DNA of 8,309 nucleotides from Candidatus Dadabacteria bacterium (GCA_030632765.1 DAOVUC010000058.1:1-8309), one strand, 5' to 3'; counted from the stretch's first letter, positions 1-5,953 are shown. Notes: a model not told the origin generated them from the sequence alone. Program-made: numbers and translations.

Positions 1-150
1 CAGAGTGTGAATTAAGGGATGTAATCCACATTTGCGCTCCAGTAGAGTCTTGCAGGCATATTTTTCTTGGCTGTTTGCCCATTCCTTGCTAACCTGAAAC
101 AACGCTACTATAGTCTCTTGCTCAAACTCCCACTGTACGCCTGATTTCTT
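1..150 (-). other. Open frame running off the left edge, possible partial or decayed gene
   Basis: Reading the minus strand from a TAG at 153-151, the frame stays open for 50 codons to the window edge. The translation is protein-like, including stretches such as WEFEQETIVALFQ and VSKEWANSQEKYACK, but I do not recognise a family. There is no ATG, GTG or TTG with a ribosome-binding site near its beginning. If it is real it is therefore a remnant, or part of a gene whose reading frame has been broken. It is divergent from the NmrA-like gene at 230. It could equally be chance, since 50 open codons are not rare. Confidence 0.2.
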
Positions 151-173
151 CTATCTCCTTCTACTCCGATCAG

Positions 174-203
174 TTGAAACTGCCCCATTGATTTCAGTAT
201 CTT
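174..203 (+). promoter_or_regulatory. Possible sigma70-type promoter with overlapping dyad, for the NmrA-like gene
   Basis: TTGAAA (174-179) and TATCTT (198-203) are separated by 18 nt, about 27 nt before the start codon at 230. The -35 box overlaps a perfect short dyad, CAGTT-GA-AACTG (171-182), which could be an operator. The matches to consensus are 5/6 and 4/6. There is no experimental support, so this is an inference from pattern and position. Confidence 0.3.
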
Positions 204-229
204 GAACATATCAATGAAGGAGGCATTAA

Positions 230-1354
230 ATGAATAAACCAAGAATACTTGTCACATCAGCTGCAGGACATACTGGGTCGGTAGTCGTAACCCAACTCTT
301 AGAGAAAGGTTTTCCGGTGCGTGCGTTCGTACGCAGACACGATGCGCGCTCCGAGCGCCTTAGGAAAGCCGGTGCTGAGATCTTCGTCGGCGACCTGAAC
401 GACATGCGGGACCTTCGTAAGGCGCTCGTCGATGTCCAGCGCGCCTATTACTGTTTGCCATTCGCTCCTAATCTCTTGCATGGCTCGATGCTTTTTGCTC
501 AGGCTGCAGAGGAAGCGAGGCTAGAGGTAGTGGCTCTTTTGACAGCCTGGAACCCGCATCCTACTCACCCGTCGATCCACCAACGTGAGCACTGGCTCGC
601 AAACAACATCTATCAGTGGATGCCTACGGTCGACGTCGTTTACATCAATCCCGGAATGTTTGCCTTTACCTACTTTTTTGGACTTCCAGCTGTGGCGCAC
701 TTTGGAAGGCTGATGCTGCCTTTTGGAGAAGGTCTAAACGCACCACCCTCCAACGAGGACATCGCCTTTGTTGCTGCCGGCGTCCTGGAGCATCCTACTG
801 CACACATCGGCAAGAACTACCGACCGACGGGTCCTAAGCTTATTTCCGGGCACGAAGTGGCGGATGTCTTCGGTCGTGTTTTGGATCGCAAGGTTATTTA
901 TCAGGACGTTCCGATCTGGATGTTTGCCAAGGCTGCCAAAGCCTTGGGACTTTCGAACTTCGAGATTGCTCAGTTCCGCCACTACGCAGAGGAGCTCCGC
1001 GGCGGCACTTATGCTATCGGCGCTCCAACGGATCATGTAGAGCAGGTTACGGGACACCCCCCTGAAGACTTCGAGACCACCGCACGCCGCTATATCCAAT
1101 ACCCAGAGCTAGTGTTCCCCGGCTTTAAGATAGGAAACAAGGTTGGAGCGCTTTGGCTCATGACAAAAACGATGTTGACTAAAGTGCCGGATCTAGACAA
1201 GTGGGAGTCTGAACGTGGATATCCTCTATTGATCGATTCAGTCTTGGCTCACGATAGCGAAGAATGGATGGTGACGGCCAAGCAGAAGCGGCTTGCTCTC
1301 CTTGAGCCGAACCATGCAGTAAGAACCGTTAATGAACACCGAGTTGCAGTGTAA
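230..1354 (+). CDS. NmrA-like NAD(P)-binding family protein (atypical SDR)
   Basis: This is a 374-residue cytoplasmic protein of the NmrA / atypical short-chain dehydrogenase type. Such proteins bind NAD(P)(H) and act as redox sensors or as NAD(P)H-dependent oxidoreductases; the substrate here cannot be told. The Rossmann fold begins at residue 5 (RILVTSAAGHTG). The first glycine of the usual GxxGxxG is Ser10, while Gly13 and Gly16 are kept. An Arg-rich segment after strand 2 (FVRRHDAR, 33-40) fits NADP preference, and GDLND (54-58) is the family's strand-3 motif. The start is supported by AAGGAGG at 217-223 with a 6-nt spacer. The SDR gene follows after 51 nt on the same strand, so the two may be cotranscribed. 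One 60-base sample (361-420) has 34 G+C against 21 in a sample of the next gene (1681-1740), and many codons are GCG, CGC or CTC. That suggests separate origin. The family is confident; the function is not. Confidence 0.85.
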   Translation: MNKPRILVTSAAGHTGSVVVTQLLEKGFPVRAFVRRHDARSERLRKAGAEIFVGDLNDMRDLRKALVDVQRAYYCLPFAPNLLHGSMLFAQAAEEARLEVVALLTAWNPHPTHPSIHQREHWLANNIYQWMPTVDVVYINPGMFAFTYFFGLPAVAHFGRLMLPFGEGLNAPPSNEDIAFVAAGVLEHPTAHIGKNYRPTGPKLISGHEVADVFGRVLDRKVIYQDVPIWMFAKAAKALGLSNFEIAQFRHYAEELRGGTYAIGAPTDHVEQVTGHPPEDFETTARRYIQYPELVFPGFKIGNKVGALWLMTKTMLTKVPDLDKWESERGYPLLIDSVLAHDSEEWMVTAKQKRLALLEPNHAVRTVNEHRVAV

Positions 1355-1405
1355 GTTTGAGAAAAATAAATACAACAATTTACTAAAGCAGGGAGGTATT
1401 AAAAA

Positions 1406-2260
1406 ATGAATAATAAAGAAAGGTTTAAAGATAAGGTTGTCATAGTAACGGGAGCCTCGAGCGGTATCGGAAAGGCTTCTGCACTTGAATTTGCTCGGGA
1501 AGGTGCAAAAACAGTATTGGTTTCCCGCTCTGCTGAAAAGCTGGAAAGAGTGGCGGATGAGATCAGAGGCTTTAACCCTAGTGTGTTGGTAGTACCAACA
1601 GACATCACATTGCGCGGACAGGTTCACGAGATGGTTGAAGAAGTTTTGTCTCAATTTGGCAGAATTGATGTCCTCTTTAATAATGCAGGGAGTTCATATG
1701 TTGGCCGCATAGAGGATGAAAACTTTATTGAAAATACAAAGAAAATGATAGATGTCGATTACTTCGGAACCGTTTACACAACAAAGGAAGTTCTAGCAGT
1801 GATGCAAAAGCAGGGTTCGGGTCATATTATGAATATGTCTTCGGTTGTAGGTAGAAAGGCCTTTCCTCATTTTGGGGGATACTCTTCAGCTATGCACGCC
1901 ATTTCCGCATTCACTGATTCATTAAGACAGGAACTTTCCGGAAGTGGAATCAACGTTTCGATTATTCATCCCGCTTTAACACGAACCCCTCTTCTAGATC
2001 ATGTTAGACCCGAGGATATGCCTCCGCCATTTAGAGGGATGACCCCGATATCTGTAGAATCAGTTGCGAAGGCTGTTGTTAATGGTGTGTACTACAATCA
2101 TGCGAGAATAATAGTTCCATTTCAGCCCAAGTTGTTACTTCTTGCTGATGCGATATCACCCCGTATTGGAGATATAATAGTAAAGCTTCTGTCGAACAAG
2201 GTCTTTTCCAGGCTGCTCGGTACATATCACGGGAAGTTATATCACGAAATTAAATATTAG
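1406..2260 (+). CDS. SDR-family oxidoreductase with altered catalytic tetrad
   Basis: This is a 284-residue classical-type short-chain dehydrogenase/reductase. The cofactor site is complete: TGASSGIG at 15-22, SR at 40-41 (an NADP-type Arg), D66 of the strand-3 motif, and NNAG at 92-95. Ser145/Ser146 supply the catalytic serine and Tyr159 the tyrosine. The YxxxK lysine position is Met163 (YSSAM), coded by an ATG one base from AAG. The tetrad Asn, normally in a vNyFG context, is Asp118 (DVDYFG). The Rossmann fold is therefore kept while two of four Asn-Ser-Tyr-Lys residues differ. The protein may be a weak enzyme, an enzyme with changed chemistry, or a binding protein. The C-terminus (about 240-284) is hydrophobic to basic and could associate with membrane. 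GGGAGG at 1391-1396 lies 9 nt before the ATG. The NmrA-like gene ends 51 nt upstream. The family is certain; the substrate is unknown. Confidence 0.9.
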   Translation: MNNKERFKDKVVIVTGASSGIGKASALEFAREGAKTVLVSRSAEKLERVADEIRGFNPSVLVVPTDITLRGQVHEMVEEVLSQFGRIDVLFNNAGSSYVGRIEDENFIENTKKMIDVDYFGTVYTTKEVLAVMQKQGSGHIMNMSSVVGRKAFPHFGGYSSAMHAISAFTDSLRQELSGSGINVSIIHPALTRTPLLDHVRPEDMPPPFRGMTPISVESVAKAVVNGVYYNHARIIVPFQPKLLLLADAISPRIGDIIVKLLSNKVFSRLLGTYHGKLYHEIKY

Positions 2261-2313
2261 TAATTTTCCAAGGGAATCTGACCTCTATTCAGAGAACATT
2301 GAGTCGACTGGAA

Positions 2314-2336
2314 ATGAGATCCACATTTGGTCTCAT
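2314..2336. repeat. Imperfect hairpin, 9-bp arms with one bulge
   Basis: ATGAGA-t-CCA (2314-2323) pairs with TGG-TCTCAT (2328-2336) around a CATT loop, with T2320 bulged. It lies 54 nt past the SDR stop codon. No T-run follows, so it is not a standard intrinsic terminator. It could stabilise the 3' end of the SDR message or be an operator dyad. Confidence 0.4.
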
Positions 2337-2367
2337 AATCTCCAAAATGGAAAGCAAAAGGTAACTA

Positions 2368-2466
2368 GGAAGCGAGAGCGATGTAGTTGTAAACCTTATT
2401 CCAGTCTATAAAGCACTTGGAGGCTGATGGGAGGTATTTGAGGACAGTCTGGTAAAGAATCATTAA
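2368..2466 (+). pseudogene. Decayed C-terminus of a NodT/OprM-type outer-membrane efflux factor
   Basis: The frame beginning at 2368 reads GSESDVVVNLIPVYKALGG, then a TGA at 2425-2427, then WEVFED. This matches the end signature of NodT/OprM outer-membrane lipoproteins, in which a helix with LxALYKALGGGWE closes the protein. The stop sits exactly where the third glycine belongs (GGA to TGA is one base). An in-frame TAA lies just upstream (2362-2364), and nothing recognisable of the rest of the gene precedes it. Outer-membrane factors of this type commonly sit beside an EmrA adaptor and an EmrB/DHA2 pump, and a DHA2 pump follows at 2683. The inference is that a tripartite pump locus has lost its outer-membrane component, and its adaptor is also not seen. 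Identification rests on a short motif. Confidence 0.55.
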
Positions 2467-2631
2467 TTTAGTCTATTAGAGCCCTATTTCTCTCCGAATG
2501 AGTTCTAACTGCCATATCTATCATCTAAGGACCTCGGTTATACAAACTAATTACTTGAAATACAAAGAGAGTATCCCCAGTTCGGGTACCATTAACCGGA
2601 TACGATAAAGATAATTTTGCTCCTCCTGTTG

Positions 2632-2660
2632 TTGACATTCCACATACCATTGAGAACATT
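2632..2660 (+). promoter_or_regulatory. Possible sigma70-type promoter for the DHA2 transporter
   Basis: A perfect TTGACA (2632-2637) is followed after 17 nt by AACATT (2655-2660), which matches the -10 consensus at only three positions. The start codon at 2683 is about 22 nt further on, leaving a very short leader that contains the Shine-Dalgarno sequence. The good -35 and exact spacing are set against the poor -10. Confidence 0.3.
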
Positions 2661-2682
2661 ACAGGGGTCTTAAAGGAGATAG

Positions 2683-4251
2683 ATGACTAGCACAGCTTCA
2701 TCCCAGGATAGTATTGATACAACCTCTGCAAATTTCCCAGTAAGTAAAAGCGTTGGAAGGTGGGTATTACTAGCGACTATTCTCGGCTCGGGGATGGCCT
2801 TTATAGATAGTACCGCTATGAATGTAGTTATACCGGTGCTTCAATCAGAGCTTAACGCTACAATCCCCCAGGTACAGTGGATAATGGAAGCGTATGCCCT
2901 TTTTATGTCGTCGCTCATGCTTTTGGGGGGATCGCTTGGAGATAAGTTTGGAAGAAAGAGAATCTTCGCGCTTGGGGTAGTATTGTTTACGGGAGCTTCT
3001 ATATGGTGCGGTCTCTCACCGAATACAAGCCAACTAATTATAGCCAGAGCTTTTCAAGGGGCAGGAGGAGCGCTTCTAATACCCGGAAGTCTGGCGATTG
3101 TGAATATATCTTTTAGTGATGAACACCGGGGGAGAGCATTTGGAATCTGGTCTGGTTTTACGGCTATAACAACTACTCTGGGTCCTATCTTGGGTGGATG
3201 GCTTGCACAGAACCTTTCTTGGCGCTATGTATTCTTTATCAATGTTCCTCTTGCGTTAATTGTTCTGGGGGTTCTTTATTGGCGGATTCCTGAGAGTAAA
3301 AAAGGTAACGGAGATGAAAAGCTTGATCTGTGGGGTTCGTTACTTGCAACGTTGGGTTTAGGCTGCATAGTGTTTGGATTAATTGATTCAGGCAACATTG
3401 GATTTGGACATCCAAAAGTTATTATCCCTTTCATTGCAGGGGGGCTTTTCCTGTTAGGTTTTCTTTTCTATGAGAGTCGGACATCTTCTCCTATGATGCC
3501 TCTTAATCTTTTTAAGTCAAAGACTTTTAGTGGTGGAAACTTTATTTCATTACTCTTCTGGGCTGCATGGAGCGGGGCGATATTCTTTATTCCCTTTAAT
3601 CTTATACAGCTACAAGGTTACTCGGCTGTAGGTGTAGGTCTTGCTTTTGTTCCTCTTGTAATTGTTCTCTTTTTGTTCTCTCCCTGGGCAGGAGGACTCG
3701 TTGCAAAATACGGTGCCAAATTACTTATAATCGCCGGCACAATACTAGCATCTATCGGTTTTTATCTATTTACTCTGCCCGGTATTGGTGGTAGCTATTG
3801 GACAACATTTTTCCCAGCCATTACCATATTAGGAATAGGGATGGCTATTATTATACCGCCTGTAACAACTGCGGTAATGGGATCTGTAGAGCTTAAAGAA
3901 TCAGGTGTAGCATCCGGTATCAATAATACGGTGGGTCGAATAGCCGGGCTTTTGGCTATTGCCGCAATGGGAGTATTTGCATTATCTACATTTAGTAGGA
4001 GTCTAGATTATGAGCTTGACTCTATAGATCTGCAACAAGAGACGAGACAGTACATTGATGATCAGCGTATCAAGATATTACTGATTGATATACCGGAGAA
4101 CGTTGAGACTGAAACTAAGACTTATATTAGAGGCGCAATTGATAGATCCTTTTTAGCCAGCTTTAGATTAATGATGCTTATCTCCGCCGGATTAGTGCTA
4201 TTAGGCGCTTTTGTAGCCTGGTTTACAATTGAGAGAATGAAACCGGATTAG
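2683..4251 (+). CDS. DHA2-family (EmrB/QacA) 14-TM drug:H+ antiporter
   Basis: This is a 522-residue inner-membrane exporter of the major facilitator superfamily, DHA2 subfamily, which expels hydrophobic or cationic toxins in exchange for protons. After a Ser/Thr-rich cytosolic tail (1-24), TM1 carries the family motif with Asp42 (FIDSTAMNVVIPVL, 40-53). Motif A is GSLGDKFGRKRI (83-94), motif B is RAFQGAGGALLIPG (122-135), and motif C lies around LGPILGGWL (166-174), followed by SWRYVFFINVP. By eye there are about 14 membrane segments. The long hydrophilic segment at about 440-495 before the last helix is usual in this subfamily. The length is normal and no frame break is seen. The start has AAAGGAGA at 2672-2679 with only 4 nt between GGAG and ATG. 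Unlike EmrB operons, no HlyD/EmrA adaptor is next to it, and only debris of an outer-membrane factor lies upstream. It may work alone, QacA-style. MsrB follows after 129 nt. Confidence 0.93.
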   Translation: MTSTASSQDSIDTTSANFPVSKSVGRWVLLATILGSGMAFIDSTAMNVVIPVLQSELNATIPQVQWIMEAYALFMSSLMLLGGSLGDKFGRKRIFALGVVLFTGASIWCGLSPNTSQLIIARAFQGAGGALLIPGSLAIVNISFSDEHRGRAFGIWSGFTAITTTLGPILGGWLAQNLSWRYVFFINVPLALIVLGVLYWRIPESKKGNGDEKLDLWGSLLATLGLGCIVFGLIDSGNIGFGHPKVIIPFIAGGLFLLGFLFYESRTSSPMMPLNLFKSKTFSGGNFISLLFWAAWSGAIFFIPFNLIQLQGYSAVGVGLAFVPLVIVLFLFSPWAGGLVAKYGAKLLIIAGTILASIGFYLFTLPGIGGSYWTTFFPAITILGIGMAIIIPPVTTAVMGSVELKESGVASGINNTVGRIAGLLAIAAMGVFALSTFSRSLDYELDSIDLQQETRQYIDDQRIKILLIDIPENVETETKTYIRGAIDRSFLASFRLMMLISAGLVLLGAFVAWFTIERMKPD

Positions 4252-4380
4252 CATATAAATTTCAGACTAATTTAAAACCTTTTTAGGCTTATACTCGTAT
4301 TTCTGATAGATTATTACTATTGTATATTTAATGGAAGACAGGTGTTAGTTTAGTAAAATCTCATAAGGAGATAGAAAACA

Positions 4381-4788
4381 ATGACTAAAAAAATTAAAAG
4401 AACTGACGAAGAATGGCGTGAAATGCTGACTGAAGAGCAGCATTATGTAACTAGACAAAAAGGAACTGAGAGACCTTTTACTGGAAAGTACCATAACCAC
4501 AAAGAAGAAGGCGTGTACAAATGTGTGGGTTGTGGAAAGGAACTATTCAGATCCGATACAAAGTTTGACTCAAGTACAGGCTGGCCCAGTTTCTCGGAGC
4601 CTGCAAACCACGAACATGTAACTACTGAAGCTGACAAAAGTCTCGGAATGATGAGAACAGAGGTTATTTGTAGTAGCTGCGACGCGCATTTGGGCCACGT
4701 TTTTCCTGACGGTCCCAATCCGAGTGGGCTTCGTTACTGCATAAATTCCTGCGCGCTTGATTTTGAGAAAGAAGAAAGTGAGGAATAA
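4381..4788 (+). CDS. msrB: Peptide-methionine (R)-S-oxide reductase MsrB
   Basis: This is a 135-residue cytosolic repair enzyme (no signal peptide) that reduces methionine-R-sulfoxide in oxidised proteins with electrons usually from thioredoxin. The full SelR/MsrB domain is present: zinc-binding pairs Cys48/Cys51 (CVGC) and Cys97/Cys100 (CSSC), the GWPSF substrate loop (67-71), GHVFPDGP (105-112), and the catalytic RYCIN with Cys120. The common resolving-Cys position before GWPSF is Thr66, as in many family members. Residue 124 is Cys (INSCALDF), where Ala is usual, and might act as an alternative recycling thiol. AAGGAG at 4365-4370 is 10 nt before the ATG. A stand-alone MsrB of this length is standard. 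A small membrane protein begins 21 nt after the stop and is probably cotranscribed. Family assignment is secure. Confidence 0.95.
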   Translation: MTKKIKRTDEEWREMLTEEQHYVTRQKGTERPFTGKYHNHKEEGVYKCVGCGKELFRSDTKFDSSTGWPSFSEPANHEHVTTEADKSLGMMRTEVICSSCDAHLGHVFPDGPNPSGLRYCINSCALDFEKEESEE

Positions 4789-4809
4789 ATTTCCTTTTAA
4801 TAAGATGTT

Positions 4810-5211
4810 ATGCCTTCAATAAATAAAACTCGAGCTAAAATACTAGTTTTATCTTTAGTGGTTACCTTTGCGGTCATTCGAGTGTGGCTTTTTTTCTACC
4901 CAAACGCAGATTTTAATGTGGCTGGATATAATATTCACCACTTATATACAGGGCTTCTATTAGTCACCATTGGAGGTATCCCTCTAATTTTATTTCCCAA
5001 TCCAGGACGAATTCTAGACCTGGCAACGGCTATTTTTGGCATTGGATTAAGCTTAGCCCTTGATGAGTGGGTATATCTTATTGCAACGGATGGTAGTAAT
5101 GTGTCATACTTCTTGCCCATCTCACTTTGGGGGGGCATGATTTTGGTGGGATTAACATGTCTTTATATCGGAGCATTATATTTTTGGTCCTGCAAAAAGG
5201 ACAAGACATAA
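4810..5211 (+). CDS. Unrecognised four-helix membrane protein
   Basis: This is a 133-residue protein that I cannot place in a named family. By eye it has four membrane segments at about 11-30, 46-62, 69-91 and 101-126. Between TM1 and TM2 is IHHLYTG, with His43/His44. TM3 carries a buried acidic pair in LALDEWVYL (Asp85/Glu86). The tail ends in a basic stretch (CKKDKT), suggesting a cytoplasmic C-terminus. A His-His and Asp-Glu combination within helices hints at metal or proton binding, but this is only inference. The start is ATG at 4810, since an in-frame TAA at 4801-4803 rules out a longer form. No good Shine-Dalgarno sequence precedes it, so translation may be coupled to MsrB, which ends 21 nt upstream. 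The next plus-strand landmark is the terminator at about 5411. Confidence 0.75.
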   Translation: MPSINKTRAKILVLSLVVTFAVIRVWLFFYPNADFNVAGYNIHHLYTGLLLVTIGGIPLILFPNPGRILDLATAIFGIGLSLALDEWVYLIATDGSNVSYFLPISLWGGMILVGLTCLYIGALYFWSCKKDKT

Positions 5212-5342
5212 CAATTTAATCAACTCGATGGTCTAAATCAGGGGTTTGTTTAATCTTCAATATTTATCTTGCTTTTGTTAATCTACTTATCATTGTTTCC
5301 CACTTATGATATTTTTCTTCAAGTATCATAGTTGGTAATTCT

Positions 5343-5354
5343 GTACTGCAGTAC
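5343..5354. repeat. Perfect 12-bp palindrome
   Basis: GTACTGCAGTAC is self-complementary over all 12 bases; the next outer pair (T/T) does not match. It could be a dimeric protein-binding site. No promoter is recognised beside it and it lies 130 nt after the nearest gene, so function is doubtful. Confidence 0.3.
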
Positions 5355-5410
5355 TGCTCCCCTTTTGTCAAGTAAACTTTAAGTTGGATTTAGGGATATT
5401 AAAACTAAAC

Positions 5411-5433
5411 AAAAAAAGGGAGCCGAAGCTCCC
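5411..5433 (-). terminator. Intrinsic terminator with UUCG tetraloop
   Basis: On the minus strand the RNA would read GGGAGC-UUCG-GCUCCC followed at once by seven U (A-run at 5411-5417 on the plus strand). That is a 6-bp GC-rich stem closed by the very stable C(UUCG)G loop, a textbook Rho-independent terminator for the IPTL-CTERM gene about 110 nt upstream. On the plus strand the same stem has a CGAA loop and a looser T-rich tail (5435-5451), so it may also stop the msrB transcript. This suits a converging boundary. Confidence 0.85.
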
Positions 5434-5462
5434 CTTGGTTTTACTCTTTTTTAAATATATGA

Positions 5463-5508
5463 CAGGTGGGAGCTATACATAACAGTCTTCTTATACAACC
5501 CCCACCTG
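5463..5508. repeat. Inverted repeat CAGGTGGG / CCCACCTG
   Basis: Perfect 8-bp arms at 5463-5470 and 5501-5508 enclose 30 nt. It lies just after the end of the minus-strand IPTL-CTERM gene. A short CCC-TAAA-GGG hairpin follows (about 5513-5522). There is no T-run at either side. It may be a REP-like or small mobile repeat, or an mRNA 3' structure. One copy alone cannot decide. Confidence 0.35.
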
Positions 5509-5544
5509 AATCCCTAAAGGGGGATAGGATGAATCTTGAAGTAT

Positions 5545-5953
5545 TTATGCAACCGCTTTCCTTCTTCTAATAACCATAAATCCTACTATTCCTAATACTC
5601 CCGCCATGGCTATAAGTCCCCATTCGGACAGGGTCGGGATGGGCTGGGGTTCGAAGCAAACCGCCAGGTATATCTCAAAGTTCCCCTCAGGGTTCCCCCC
5701 GTTGATGTTTGCAGAGGAATCAAAGGCAATACGCGTGCCGTCTGCATTTATTGACGGACGAACACTACCCCCCAGCCGTCTCATCCGTTATCTGTTCTAT
5801 TGCACGCATAGGGCAGACGAGTTGCTGTGCCTCTGTGTTTTGATTGAGAATAAGAAATGATGAAAAGAGAAATAATGTTAAAGTGAAAAGGTCAAAAGCT
5901 TTTTGAAAGTGCTGAAATACTTTCTCTAAAGCATTTGGGGTTATTGATTTCAT
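5545..5953 (-). pseudogene. Exported TolB-like-repeat protein with IPTL-CTERM signal, frameshifted
   Basis: Two minus-strand frames together make one protein of 135 residues if one base is removed from a run of six G (5768-5773). The first frame (5953-5765, 62 residues) starts at ATG with AGAGGA 8 nt upstream and has a signal-peptide-like hydrophobic core (21-36) and a likely cleavage site after NTEA. It then reads AIEQITDETAGG and stops. The second frame (to 5545) continues SVRPSINADGTRIAFDSS and NPEGNFEIYL, a single TolB/WD40-like propeller repeat. It ends with IPTLSEWGL, a hydrophobic helix and RRRK, which is the IPTL-CTERM sorting tail for cell-envelope export and processing. Relatives that I recall carry several such repeats, while this has one, so internal repeats may have been lost. 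The slip may be a true lesion, phase variation or a sequencing error. A strong terminator lies downstream. The role is unknown and probably at the cell surface. Confidence 0.75.

Larger units (their letters stand above)
2261..2682. other. 421-nt gap with efflux-gene remnant, hairpin and probable promoter
   Basis: No intact gene is visible between the SDR and the transporter. The stretch holds an imperfect hairpin at 2314-2336, the decayed end of an outer-membrane factor gene (2368-2466), an unassigned open frame at 2559-2690 overlapping the next start, and a possible promoter at 2632-2660. Stop codons interrupt all plus-strand frames, so this is best read as gene debris plus the transporter's leader. 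Confidence 0.6.
5212..5544. other. 332-nt convergent intergenic region
   Basis: No gene is seen here on either strand. It separates plus-strand genes from the minus-strand block. Recognisable structure comprises a loose TATGATA/TATCATA dyad around 5310-5330, a perfect 12-bp palindrome (5343-5354), a strong terminator hairpin (5411-5433) and an 8-bp inverted repeat with a 30-nt loop (5463-5508). The first 100 bases hold nothing I recognise. Confidence 0.6.

Noticed and set aside
108..209. 33-codon minus-strand frame starting at ATG 209-207
   Set aside because: It has no convincing ribosome-binding site, is short, lies over the probable promoter of the NmrA-like gene, and its translation resembles nothing known to me.
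734..1099. 121-codon minus-strand open frame inside the NmrA-like gene
   Set aside because: It lies wholly opposite a well-supported gene with a good ribosome-binding site, and its translation is not protein-family-like. It is a shadow of GC-rich codon use.
1238..1654. 138-codon minus-strand open frame spanning the NmrA/SDR junction
   Set aside because: It crosses two real genes and their intergenic gap on the opposite strand, with no recognisable motif.
2597..2668. Leucine-rich open frame upstream of the transporter (ILLLLLL stretch)
   Set aside because: It is very short, has no start or ribosome-binding site, and arises from a CTC/CTG/TTG run in an AT-rich leader; most likely chance.
4018..4168. 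Long hydrophilic stretch near the transporter's C-terminus as a foreign insertion
   Set aside because: A helical segment before the last membrane helix, ending in a xxFxxSFR-like stretch, is normal for DHA2 pumps.
5606..5860. 84-codon plus-strand open frame opposite the IPTL-CTERM gene
   Set aside because: The minus strand carries a clear signal peptide, repeat and IPTL tail over the same bases, so the plus frame is a shadow.
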